From the NCBI GenBank assembly GCA_012932865.1, contig SAXG01000009.1, positions 729,163 to 793,162 on the forward strand: DNA of 64,000 bases. The letters are read 5' to 3'. A program made the position numbers and the translations under genes. Source of the DNA: Amylostereum areolatum (taxonomy: Eukaryota > Basidiomycota > Agaricomycetes > Russulales > Stereaceae). The notes under the pieces are model-generated. The model ran no database searches, was not told the origin of the DNA, and saw only the letters and a program-made list of their open reading frames with translations. Positions 44,567-55,323 of this stretch are shown one piece after another. The stretch's first letter is position 1, and each line of letters begins with the position of its first letter.

Positions 44567-46007
44567 TCAACGCAATTGGAACGCGCTCCCAAGCCCGCCC
44601 CCAATACCGACGCCCGCAAAGATTTCGACGGGTTCCAGAAGGCCTGCGTCCGCCGCGTTCCCACCTCCGGTCGCATTGAAGCTAATGCGGCGCGCAGCCA
44701 CGCGACGGAGAGGCCGTCGCGGTGGAGATTCGACGGAAGGAATGTGGACGCGCAGGTGGGGATGGGGGTTGTTCAGCTGCGGGCGCGGGGCAGGCCTGAC
44801 GAATTCGGGCATCGGCAGGGTGTGCGGAGGTTCGGGCGGCTCCATCTCGGGAATGGTGGGGGAGGTGCAGGGCAGTTTGTCCCCGAGGATGGACGGATTC
44901 CGCCGCACGTTCATGCGGGGAGGCCTGCCAGACCGGGTCCTGCGATCGGCGGAGGTGGGCGTGCTCTGAACGGCGGTCTTGCGCGCCTTCTTGGAGCCCG
45001 AGTTGCGGACCGCGTCTTCCTCATCCGAGCTGAAGCTGAGCGCAGCGGAGTTGCGCTTGGCCTGGCTGGCTGCGCCGAAACTGGGAGCGCGCTTCAGCGG
45101 TTGTTGGGTGGCCGCACCGAAAGAGCCGGTGCGTCGGACGGGAGGGAGACACGAGTAGGACGAGGCGGAAGAAAGGGTGGATATGGAGCGGAGGGAAGAC
45201 TGGGACGTGGGCCGGGTGGAGCGGGAGGCAGAGGTGGAAGTGGAGTGGAGGGTGGTGGACGACGGGGTGGATGGGGTCAAAGGATAGTGATGGCAGGCAG
45301 GGTTGGGGAATCCGCGTTCGGCCCGTTCCAAGAGGGCGGACGCCCTATAGAGAGAGTTAGGACGGAGGGAGGAGGGAAAACACGGGGGGAAAACGCACCT
45401 GGCGAAGGGGTCGTCGCGTCCGTCCAGTCTGGCGGACTGCATGAAATCCATGCTGGACTGGCGGTACAAAGGCCGCTTGCGGCGGTGGGGGCCGACGTTG
45501 GTGGACTCGCGAAGGCCACCGGCGCAGTCGCCTTCCTCCTCGTTGATGGTGGATTGATCGTCCTTTGCGCGGGCGCGGGCGAGCTCGACGACCTTTGCGC
45601 GCGTTGCGCGCATGGAATGAGGCCATTCGGTCGCGTCTTTGGCGTTGAACACGCCACGGGCGATCTTGTCGAGGAGGTTGGAGGGTGGAACAGCGCCGAC
45701 GAAGGGGGTGAGGATGTGGGAGGGTAGGGCGTCGAGGGTCTGGGGAGGTCGTTAAGGCCGGCGAGGTAGGATGAAAACGATCAGATGGGCGTACCCTGGA
45801 GAGGAGGAGGATCTGCTCTGGCTTCCAGTCCCAGTCGATCTCCTCGTCGCAATTTGAGCTGTTCCAGCTGTCTGAGCTCTTCCTGTTGTTTGCGGAAGGG
45901 AGGAAGAAGGAGGGCTGGGCGGGAGAGCCGACGGAAGGCGTCCTGGGAGCCTGGGAGGGCTGGGAGAGCCTGGAGGAGCGGCGACGGGGGAGAGAGGGAA
46001 GAGGCAT
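44567..46007 (-). CDS. Conserved basidiomycete protein of unknown function, Ser/Pro-rich
   Basis: Start ATG 46007 (MPLPSLPRRRSSRLSQPSQ), three exons, stop TGA 44567-44569, about 430 aa. The conserved part is near the N-terminus: NCDEEIDWDWKPEQILLLSR, TLDALPSHILTPFVGAVPP, NLLDKIARGVFNAKDATEWP and SMRATRAKVVELARARAK. The rest is disordered, with RKRPLYRQSSMDFMQSARLD, then RASALLERAERGFPNP, poly-Ser/Thr stretches and basic clusters (SGSKKARKTAV, RRTRSGRPPRMNVRR) that look like nuclear localisation signals. No catalytic motif. A nuclear regulatory or scaffold role is inference. I recall similar proteins only from basidiomycetes, without assigned function. Confidence 0.65.
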
Positions 46008-46848
46008 GAGGATGTGGAGGGGAGAGTGCAACATAGGCCAAGACGGAAGGGAGCGGCGCGGAGAGCTCGAGCACAGAGAGAACACTCGGGAGTTGAGGAA
46101 AGAACGAGTCCAAGCCGCGCTTGCCGCTTGCCCTTTCAACTTCACAAATCCCTCCCTGCGAACCTTTTGCCTTTTACGGCAGCCAGCGCCTACGCCACGA
46201 CGTCGCCACTCCGCCCGTCCTCGTTCCTGGCTTCATTGTCCTCCTCTCCGAATCCTCGGTCTTCGCGTCCCCTCCGCCTTTCTCCCTCTCGACCGTCCTC
46301 TTTTCTCCTCTGTATCCTACCCTCGGTGACCCCCCACTCGACTCCCCACCTCGTCTCTCTAATATTCGTGCCTCGTGGTCTCCCCCATCATCAGGGAGAC
46401 GGACCCCGTACGACGGCGCCGCCTACGGGCCTACCCCAACAATTCAATCTTTCATTCTGATAACCCCTGACTCTGACACGATAACGTTTCATCTCCTCCC
46501 CTTTCCCGACTCCCTCGCCCATTGACTCCTCGGTCTCAATACATAATGCCCGTCCTCCTCTCAACCCACCTCAATAAATCTCTGTGATCGTAGTAGTCTG
46601 ACTCACCCACAGAGCAGATGTTTTCGCTCTCCGGTTCTCGGTAAATAAATTGATGCACTTCGACCCGGCCATTTCGTCGTCTTCCAGAACCAGCCCCGCA
46701 CCTAAATAGTCTCCCGAACCCCTCCCTGCTCCTCTTTGCAGGGCGACCCCCTCCTCAGAGCTTCCTAGTGCGTTCCACGTTCTTGTCCTCTCCCCTCGTG
46801 ATCGCGGTCCTGACCAGAAGCATCCTCAGGACCTCGGCCAGATCTGTT
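46008..46848. promoter_or_regulatory. Divergent promoter region; its proximal 330 bp is duplicated at 53290-53613
   Basis: Between head-to-head genes. The part from 46521 onward is repeated in front of the second acyltransferase gene, including AATAAATC..GATCG, an AAATAAATTGATG stretch (about 46644) and CACCTAAATAGTCTCC (about 46698-46713), a possible TATA-like element about 140 bases before the start codon. Confidence 0.45.
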
Positions 46849-48464
46849 ATGGCGCAGATAGCTGAGCCAACGACCATCACAGGCCAGGCAAACCCCGCCG
46901 ACGTCGACCTGGATGTTCTGCGCAGACCAGGTCAGTGCTTTGTGCGCAAAATCGAGTCACCTCGCCGCCCGCGCTCACACGCCTGCCTCCCATCGCGTTT
47001 CAGGCCTTCTCGAGCAATTTTCCACCATCCGTCACGCTATCGGCTTCTACAAGACCGTAGGAAACGTCGTTCGGTACCACCCCCCGCCCGAGACAGACCT
47101 CACCCCCGCCCGACTCTACGCCGCGCTCCATTCCGTCGTCGCAGCCCACGCGTCCCTCGCCATCTCCATCCTCGACGAGCCCGACTGCACCTCCCGTTTC
47201 GTGCGCCTTCCGTCCCTCGACCTGCGCCAGATCGTCACCTTTGAATCCGTCGAGACCCCCGCAGCCCGCGACCAAGCGCTCAACGATGTCCTCGAGCGCC
47301 GGCTGTCCTCTTCGTACGACGGTCTCGGCCGTCTCCCTCTCTGGCGCCTCTTGGTCCTCGTCCCCCCAGAAACCGCGCCCCAGTCCGAGCTCGGCGTCGA
47401 CGTCGCGCTCTTCATCCACCACAGCATCGCCGACGGCGGCTCCCTCGCCACCTTCCACAAAGCCCTCCTCGCCGCTCTCACCGCCGCCCCTCCCGACGCC
47501 GACCCCGCCGACCCCGGTCCCATCATCCAAATCCCCAAGCTCGACCTCCTCCCCCCGCTCGAGTCCCTCCTCGCGCTCCCCACATCCCTCCCCACCCTCC
47601 TTCGCGTCCTCTGGCGCCAGTGGTTCCCCCCCTCCGCCAAGGCACGGTGGACGGGCCCCCCCGTGACGCGCCCGGGTCCGACCGGCGTGCGCACCCAGCA
47701 CGCGTTCAGCACGCTCGACTCCGTGGCCGCGCGCGCGCTCCTGCGCGCGTGCAAGGCGCACGCGACGAGCGTGACCGCGCTGCTCGAGGCCGTGCTCGCG
47801 CGCGCGCTGTTCGCGGCGCTGCCCGCCGCCGACGGCACGGCGAACGAGCTCGTGTGCGCGTGCGCGATCGACCTCAGGCGGTTCATGGACCCGTCGTGCG
47901 CGGACGCCATGGGCGTGTTCGTCGCCTCGGACGAGCACACGTTCCACCGCGCGTCTACGTCCGCGTCGGTGTGGACGGACGCCGTGCGCGTCAAGGCGGC
48001 GCTCAACGCGAAGCTCGCGAAGCGCAACCGCGACACCAACACGGGCTTCCTGCGCTACGTCAGCGATGTCCGGGCGTACTTCGAGAAGAACGTGGGCAAG
48101 AAACGCGGGGTGTCATTCGAGGTGACGAACGTCGGCGTGGTGGATGGTGGGGAGGAAGGGCGCTGGAGGATGTCGAGGATGATGTTCACGCAGAGCGCGA
48201 GCGTGACGGGGGCCGCGGTGCAGTTTAGCGTGTCCTCGGTGAAGGGAGGGGCGTTGTGCGTGTGCGCGACGTGGCAGGAGGCGCTCGTTGAGAGGACCTT
48301 CGTGGAGGGGGTGTTGCGCGGATACGAGCAGCTGGTGGAAGATATCACCAAGGAGGGTTGAGACTACACATTCGAGCCTTTGGGTAGTAGGAATCGAAAC
48401 CGCTTTGGCACACAGAGGGACACCAGCTCGAAGAAAAGGTTATGGATACATTCACAACAGATAG
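46521..48464. repeat. Segmental duplication, copy 1 (promoter, acyltransferase gene and 3' flank)
   Basis: Starts ATTGACTCCTCGG and ends TTCACAACAGATAG. It matches 53290-55231 in the same orientation over 1.94 kb with scattered substitutions and a few small indels outside the coding region; coding positions keep a constant offset of 6765. Confidence 0.9.
46849..48361 (+). CDS. Acyltransferase of the alcohol acetyltransferase / condensation-domain fold, copy 1
   Basis: Exons 46849-46930 and 47004-48361, joined in phase 1 over a 73-nt intron, about 479 aa, from MAQIAEPTTITGQ to EDITKEG. The ATG at 46849 is the first in frame. Residues after the junction (STIRHAIGFYKTVGNVVRY) and the motif VALFIHHSIADGGS, an H-H-x-x-x-D-G catalytic signature with His as general base, place it in the CoA-dependent acyltransferase superfamily, closest to fungal alcohol O-acetyltransferase-like proteins. 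Further along: THAFSTLDSV-type strand (THAFSTLD is written QHAFSTLDS here), ACAIDLRRFMDP (the D-L-R typical of the family) and FEVTNVGVVDGG near the C-terminus. Substrates unknown; candidates are alcohols or secondary metabolites. It has a second copy 6.8 kb downstream. Confidence 0.85.
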
Positions 48465-49926
48465 AGTTAATATTGATTGTACCACTATTGCAAAGGTGTG
48501 AGAGGAGCTAAGTATACATACAATAATAGTCTTGCCACCAAGAGTAGATGGAGCGTGGTAAGAAGGGGCATAGTTTACAAGATCCCTTAGAAACTCGACA
48601 AGCGCCGCGCGGGGCGGCCTTCACCTTGCTCGGCGCGCAACACTGTCCCGCGCTACAGCCTAAGTATGACTATCTTATTGGCAGCATCAATGTGAACAAA
48701 GTATGATTTTCCAGAAGCTACGGCGCGACAAGTACATCTGGATATACACATTGACATCAACTGCAGGGTTTCGGAGTGGCCGAACAGGAGCACTGAAAGG
48801 CTGAATCAAATGACACCAACACAAGGCCTGCGAGACCGTGCGAGACACTTTGTGAGCCATGTCCGTCAGATGAGCGGGGTCGCCCCCTCGAAACGTGCAC
48901 TACCACAAAAGCCATGAAGAGCGCCACGTCGCTGGCGCTCGAAAACTAAGAATGTGCGGTTCGGGAAAAGGTGGTTGAGAACGGCAAGTCCTGTCCAAAT
49001 GTGGACGCTGAGTACATGTTGCCCACAAAATGCACAGACCACCGCTGCACACACCAAGAGACATACCAATGCCGTGGGGATTCGGTCAGGACTCAGGCGC
49101 ATACGAAGCTGGCCTCCGTCAATGTCAGCATAAGTTATTCGCAGACAAGAGCTGCAACGGGCGTACCTTGTCATTTCCATGCACGGGTCATATAAGCCAA
49201 TGTCCTTGGTAGACAGCCTATGTCCTTGGAGCGTCCCCGCTGCACGAACGGCGGGAATGTCTGGCAACGAGAGAGGGCGGTCCACCCACTCATGATGTAT
49301 TTGCCAAGTTTAGTGAACAAACGAGCCGATTACTTGACCGAGGAGCTGATGGAAAAAACAGTATGATCATGCGAAGGATGGAGAGTACGACAACATCGGA
49401 TACGATGTGTCGGGAGAAGGTGCGTGGAGTGATGCAGTGTCCGGAAGCCACAAAAAGCTGATGCTATAGTTGTAGGCCTTGGAGAGGCGTACAACGTGCC
49501 AACTTGAGGCCCGCACCAACATGGTCACCTTCATGGAGGCGATGGAGTACAAACCGACAATCTTGCCTGCATTCTTAGGAGACAATACGCACCCCATCCA
49601 TCCCAACAACTATGAAGAGGCTCTTGCACTGGACCGTTGGTGGATATCCACGCGGTTATGCGAAACCGGCGTACTGCGAAGGATGGATGCGGTGCCAGTG
49701 CGACAGAGCACCAGTTCGAGGTTGTTGTTGCAAGGATGAAGGTACTTGAGGGCGCCGGGTAGTATGAGGGACGGTAGATTAGATCAAGTGTAACGGTGAG
49801 TCGGAAGAGGACCCTGGCATATCCCCCAACAACTTCGATCGAAAACGGTGGATTTTTGGCCCATCCGGACAATTTGAGCCTGAATCCGGCAGCATTATAC
49901 TCAGGGTTGCTTGTTCGGGGGTACTT

Positions 49927-50460
49927 CCGTGAGGATTACAGATCAGAGGTCAATCTACATACAGGTCGTGCGGATTGCAGGATCAGTGTCGACGTAGCAG
50001 ACGATCCGTGAGCATTGGGAGATCGGTGTTCACGTTCAGACGGCATGTAGCTGAAACTCAAAGTGGTAATTGGTGAAGTTTGTGAGGGTGGACTAAAGAT
50101 GGACGGGGTACACAGAGTAGCTGTAGACTAAGTACTAGATCTTTGTATCTGTCCTGCTTTTCATAGGCGCGAAGTTGCTCGTTTGGCGACAGCGTCGAGC
50201 GAGACGGACTTGCGCCAGGTCACGGCGGTAGAGAGTCGAGAGACGGCGAAGTGAAACGTTCAACGTTCAACGTTCAATGACGACCGGGCCTCCCGGCCAC
50301 GGCGCCGATCCGTACGCATATATGGATCTGACATCAGACCAGACGGAGGTTTTTCGGACGGGGGTCAGATCGGACAGATTTTGAATTTTCGTATATTCCG
50401 TGAGCATTACGATACATGATCAGCCCCAATCGAAGGCCATTTCCGTGAGCATTAGGATCA
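49927..50460 (+). repeat. Four dispersed copies of a TCCGTGAGCATTA-type motif
   Basis: Seen at about 49927 (TCCGTGAGGATTACAGATC), 50004 (TCCGTGAGCATTGGGAGATC), 50398 (TCCGTGAGCATTACGATAC) and 50441 (TCCGTGAGCATTAGGATC), all in the same orientation. The spacing is irregular, as in subterminal repeats of a transposon end. Confidence 0.55.
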
Positions 50461-51410
50461 AAGTTGCTGGGGGACATGCCAGGGTCCTGTCGGAAGCGTG
50501 CGCATGAGCAGGACTCAGGGAGAGGGAACGACCGTCAACGAGGCGCGCGGCGCGAGATGCCACACGATGATGAATACAAAAGAGGGCAGAGCACGTGCCT
50601 CTTATAATTTTGCTGCGACGGATTACGGGCTGGAGATACGATGCGACGACGATGCGATGCGACGAGGAATGGGAGGAACGAGCTAGTCTCCGTGGCTGAC
50701 CTTACCAGAAGACAGTCGTTCTGGTTGTAAGGAACGAGCTAGGTTTCTCCTCTGCCGCAGTCCCACTGAGTCGGACATGTTCACCTTCGGATATGAGGGC
50801 CGTTTTCACGAAATAATATTTCGTGCAGTCGTCACTTGCAAGATCACATAAAAAGAAGCATTTTTACTTGTCACTCGCCAGTTGCCAGTCTGCACTTTAC
50901 ACTCGTGCCTGACTCGTGCCGGCGGCTGCGTCCGCTCGGAAGACCTCCGGACAATCACGCCGCGACTCCGAGATCATGTGACCACGACGCGTCTGACGCG
51001 TCTCAGTCGAATATACGCTCACTCAGAGCAATAGCAAGCTGATCTACGCCCGTGTCTCGTGCATGGGTATATTTCTCCTTATTCTACACGAAAAAAACGT
51101 TGTAATGCACGGAAAACCCCCCGATTTTGCGATGTTAGGCTCCTTTTTGGCTATATGTGTAGCTTTTGAGATGTGTTGGGAGTGATTTGGGCATTGCATG
51201 CAAGCAAATCATAAAATATGGTATATTAGAACATTTATGAATAAGATTGTACGAGTTTTGTGCCACTGATCATCCTGAGAGGACCGTATAACTTGACTTT
51301 TATCAGAAGCGGACTTAGCGGAGACGTATAAGGAAGGCCACGTGATCCCGGGAGTCGGGCATCGGCTAGTTCCGAGGCTGCGCCGCTGCTGCGGAAAGTG
51401 GAGTGTGAGG

Positions 51411-52592
51411 CCCAGTGGGAAGTCCGTCTCACGAGATCTACTCAGAGATACCCAAATGTCATGAAATCAATTGAATCAGCGCAAACCGGGTCCAAGCCTC
51501 GGTTGCCATCAAAATCTCGACAAGATTTGTCGCGCCCCGCTCATTTGCATCGCGGATCCGCTCGTCGTGAAGTTATTCTCACGCCCTCGTCGACTCGAGA
51601 GTCCCGACGTCCCCTCATCGCACGCTCTCGTCGTCGACCCATTCAAGTCACGTGCCCTTTCCCGCGGACTTTGAACCTGCTGAAAATCTTCGAGGCGACG
51701 CGTGTCTCTTTTCCTTCCCTCTACCTTCCCTCTACGCACTCGGTTTTCCTTCCGCCTCCTGTTCATTCAAGTCGCCTATGCTGTCTTTTACTGATGGCAA
51801 TCGGGATCTACAGTCCACTGCTAACTATTGGCTATACCTTGTGTCTGGATGCTGGGCACTGGACTGCTCTCGACGGCTCGATCGGTCTGACTCGACTTGC
51901 ATTGGATTGTGGACCGGCGCCAGTATCCTCAAGTGTTTCGTAGTTATTTTTGATCAGGTGTGTCACCTACTTATACACCGGCACGAGCCGGCGCCGCGCC
52001 GGCACACACGTGTCACCTACTTAAACACAGTCTCGTCTTCCTTGCTGACACAACATCCTTCTTCATCCAGTTATCCCTTCTCCTTCACGGCACATCCAAT
52101 TGTGCATTCCGCTTTCAAGCTCTCACAAAACCGGACTTCCTCCCCCGACATTTTCGGCAACTCAGATCGGTGCGCGTATTTTCTTCTTCGGTGTATTCTT
52201 ATGTCTGAATGTGATTCCACAGCTTGTTCTTCACCTGTCCGTACGCTGTGTACATTGTTGTGGTAGCTTATAAGACTGTCGTGTATCTAGTAGTGTCCGA
52301 ATACAATGCAGTTTCAATGTCATCTGATTGGCTGCTATAATGTGAGAAGGAGAATATGAGGGTAGATATGAACAGCTCTGCAGCTATTTGGTGTGAACGG
52401 AAGTGATATCAGACGATACAAGGCACAGTTTTGACGTCGATCGAGCTTGGACAATTGAACTAGATAGATTTCAAGATACAAAATGCCATATTTACTCACT
52501 TATCTCCTCAAATCTCTTCAGTGTGAATTCAAGATTTTTCAATGGATTCAGACACATTTGAGTAGATCTCGTGAGACGGACTTCCCACTGGG
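51411..52592. repeat. Inner inverted repeat pair (34 bp, perfect)
   Basis: Bases 51411-51444 (starting CCCAGTGGGAAGTCCG) are the exact reverse complement of 52559-52592. Weaker similarity continues on the outer side (GTGTGAGG and GGAAAGTG/CACTTTCC). The enclosed 1.18 kb has no transposase-like frame. Confidence 0.65.
51960..52028. repeat. Direct repeat flanking a GC-rich palindrome
   Basis: GTGTCACCTACTTATACAC (51960-51978) recurs as GTGTCACCTACTTAAACAC (52010-52028). Between them is a GC palindrome with core GCCGGCGCCGCGCCGGC. Confidence 0.6.
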
Positions 52593-52884
52593 TGTGAGGT
52601 GCGGCGACTGGAAAGTGACAACGGAATATACGTAATAGAAGTGCAACCTACCAAGTGATATCTGATGAGCGGGAATATTTAGCGATAAATAATGTCATAA
52701 TTCGGACCGTGTCCGCTCTTTCAGTTTCTACCAGACTGTTCTCCTTCAAAGACCCCGTACGCACCCTTCCTAGAAGGTAAATACTGAATCCCCTGCGACG
52801 AATTACGGGCTGGAGAAACCTAGCTCGTTCCTCGCAAGGTAAGTAACCTCCTTCACTGTTCACGGCATTTCCCGGAGATATCCG

Positions 52885-53045
52885 GAGGCGTTAACGGGTT
52901 TCCACAGGTTCGTTAATTACTAACGGAGATTCACCGCTGGAAAGTCGTTAACAGACTCCGTTAACGCTTCATGCGCTCAGGATCCGTTAACGACTTTCGT
53001 TAACGGGTTCTGGCCTGAAATGTGTTAACAGATTCCGTTAAAGGA
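52885..53045. repeat. Cluster of GTTAAC / CCGTTAACG motifs
   Basis: In about 160 bases there are at least six GTTAAC hexamers and related GTTAAT/GTTAAA forms, several in the longer form TCCGTTAACG or CGTTAACGGG. It ends about 250 bp before the second acyltransferase duplication begins. Confidence 0.6.
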
Positions 53046-53289
53046 TCCGGCAAATCCGCCGAATGAGCTCCCGATATCATCACCTTCAATTCTGGAACTT
53101 GAACATTTGGCTACACGCAGCCACTCTGGTTCCGTACATCTCACCATTCAGTAGCAAACCAAGTCCACCGGGTGGAGCCATGTTGACCCTCACGGACGTC
53201 GGAGTAGGTGGGTGTCCAACGTCCAACACCTGATCTCCCGCCTTCCCCGACCTAACCAGAATCAGAGTCGCGGGTCCTTGAACGCAATG

Positions 53290-55231
53290 ATTGACTCCTC
53301 GGTCTCAATAATGCCCGTTCTCCTACCAAACCACGTCAATAAATCTCTGTGATCGTAGTAGTCTGACTCACCCACAGAGCAGATGTTTTCGCTCTCCGGT
53401 TCTCGGTAAATAAATTGATGCACTTCGACCCGGCCATTTCGTCGTCTTCCAGAACCAGCCCCGCACCTAAATAGTCTCCCGAACCCCTCCCAGCTCCTCT
53501 TCGAAGGACGACCGCCTCCTCAGAGTTCCCTAGTGCGTTCCACGTTCTTGTCCTCTCCCCTCGTGATCGCGGTCCTGACCAGAAGCATCCTCAGGACCTC
53601 GGCCAGATCTGCTATGGTGCAGATAGCTGAGCCAACGACCATCGCAGGCCAGGCAAACCCCGCCGACGTCGACCTGGATGTTCTGCGCAGACTAGGTCAG
53701 TGCTTTGTGCGCAAAATCGAGTCACCTCGCCACCCGCGCTCACACGCCTGCCTTCCATCGCATTTCAGGCCTCCTCGAGCAACCTTTCACCATCAGCCAC
53801 GCTATCGGCTTCTACAAGACCGTAGGAAACGTCGTTCGGTACCACCCCCCGCCCGAGACAGACCTCACCCCCGCCCGACTTTACGCCGCGCTCCATTCCG
53901 TCGTCGCAGCCCACGCGTCCCTCGCCATCTCCATCCTCGACGAGCCCGACTGCACCTCCCGCTTCGTGCGCCTTCCGTCCCTCGACCTGCGCCAGATCGT
54001 CACCTTTGAATCCGTCGAGACCCCCGCAGCCCGCGACCAAGCGCTCAACGATGTCCTCGAGCGCCGGCTGTCCTCTTCGTACGACGGTCTCGGCCGTCTC
54101 CCTCTCTGGCGCCTCTTGGTCCTCGTCCCCCCAGAAACCGCGCCCCAGTCCGAGCTCGGCGTCGACGTCGCGCTCTTCATCCACCACAGCATCGCCGACG
54201 GCGGCTCCCTCACCACCTTCCACAAAGCCCTCCTCGCCGCTCTCCTCGCCGCCCCTCCCGACCTCGACCCAACCGACGCCGACCCCATCATCCAAATCCC
54301 CAAACTCGACCTCCTCCCCCCGCTCGAGTCCCTCATCGCGCTCCCCATATCCCTCCCAACCCTCCTTCGCGTCCTCTGGCGCCAGTGGTTCCCCCCCTCC
54401 GCCAAGGCACGGTGGACGGGCCCCCCCGTGACGCGCCCGGGTCCGACCGGCGTGCGCACCCAGCACGCGTTCAGCACGCTCGACTCCGTGGCCGCGCGCG
54501 CGCTCCTGCGCGCGTGCAAGGCGCACGCGACGAGCGTGACCGCGCTGCTCGAGGCCGTGCTCGCGCGCGCGCTGTTCGCGGCGCTGCCCGCCGCCGACGG
54601 CACGGCGAACGAGCTCGTGTGCGCGTGCGCGATCGACCTCAGGCGGTTCATGGACCCGTCGTGCGCGGACGCCATGGGCGTGTTCGTCGCCTCGGACGAG
54701 CACACGTTCCACCGCGCGTCTGCGTCTGCGTCGGTGTGGACAGACGCCGTGCGCGTCAAGGCGGCGCTCAACGCGAAGCTCGCGAAGCGCAACCGCGACA
54801 CCAACACGGGCTTCCTGCGCTACGTCAGCGATGTCCGGGCGTACTTCGAGAAGAACGTGGGCAAGAAACGCGGGGTGTCGTTCGAGATGACGAACGTCGG
54901 CGTGGTGGATGGTGGGGAGGAAGGGCGCTGGAGGATGTCGAGGATGATGTTCACGCAGAGCGCGAGCGTGACGGGGGCCGCGGTGCAGTTTAGCGTGTCC
55001 TCGGTGAAGGGAGGGGCGTTGTGCGTGTGCGCGACGTGGCAGGAGGCGCTCGTTGAGAGGACCTTCGTGGAGGGGGTGTTGCGCGGATACGAGCAGCTGG
55101 TGGAAGATATCACCAAGGAGGGTTGAGACTACACATTCGAGCCTTTGGGTAGTAGGAATCGAAACCGCTTTGGCACGCAGAGGGACCAACCAGCGCGAAG
55201 AAAAGATCATCGATACATTCACAACAGATAG
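53290..55231. repeat. Segmental duplication, copy 2
   Basis: Matches 46521-48464. The whole of the proximal promoter, both exons, the intron and about 105 bases after the stop codon are included; similarity ends abruptly on both sides. Confidence 0.9.
53614..55126 (+). CDS. Acyltransferase of the alcohol acetyltransferase / condensation-domain fold, copy 2
   Basis: Exons 53614-53695 and 53769-55126, the same structure and length as copy 1, from MVQIAEPTTIAGQ to EDITKEG, about 479 aa. The catalytic VALFIHHSIADGGS is intact. Differences from copy 1 are scattered and mostly conservative, and they concentrate in two places: just after the intron (LLEQPFTISHAIG against LLEQFSTIRHAIG) and around residues 195-225 (LAAPPDLDPTDADPIIQ against TAAPPDADPADPGPIIQ). 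No frame damage, so both copies appear functional. The stop lies 198 bp from the convergent TPR gene. Substrate unknown. Confidence 0.85.
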
Positions 55232-55323
55232 CAAACGACAAAGCACTGCTCAGCGACAGAAAGAAAAAATACACTTATTTAAATGGTCTTCAACAGCCCG
55301 CATCGTTGGCTCAGTCCGTGACT

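Larger units (their letters stand above)
50730..52832. repeat. Outer inverted repeat pair (21 bp, perfect)
   Basis: The 21 bases at 50730-50750 (AGGAACGAGCTAGGTTTCTCC without its last base) recur inverted at 52812-52832. A related fragment (GGAACGAGCTAG) also lies at 50674-50685, and a 22-bp direct repeat around ATTACGGGCTGGAGA occurs at 50615-50636 and 52795-52816. The arms may delimit a roughly 2.1-kb element. Confidence 0.55.
48362..53289. other. Repeat-rich, gene-free interval between the two acyltransferase copies
   Basis: About 4.9 kb without a recognisable gene. It contains several short repeat families listed separately: TCCGTGAGCATTA repeats (49927-50460), nested inverted repeats (50730-52832), a GC palindrome flanked by direct repeats (51960-52028) and a GTTAAC cluster (52885-53045). 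AT content rises sharply at 51060-51260 and 52280-52560 against the GC-rich genes on both sides. It looks like the debris of more than one non-autonomous element. Confidence 0.55.

Noticed and set aside
53765..55246. Long open frame of 493 codons on the minus strand (and a 315-codon one at 47000-47947)
   Set aside because: They lie antisense to the acyltransferase genes, are Glu/Gly/Arg-rich, and arise from GC-rich third positions; they match no family and recur only because the gene is duplicated.
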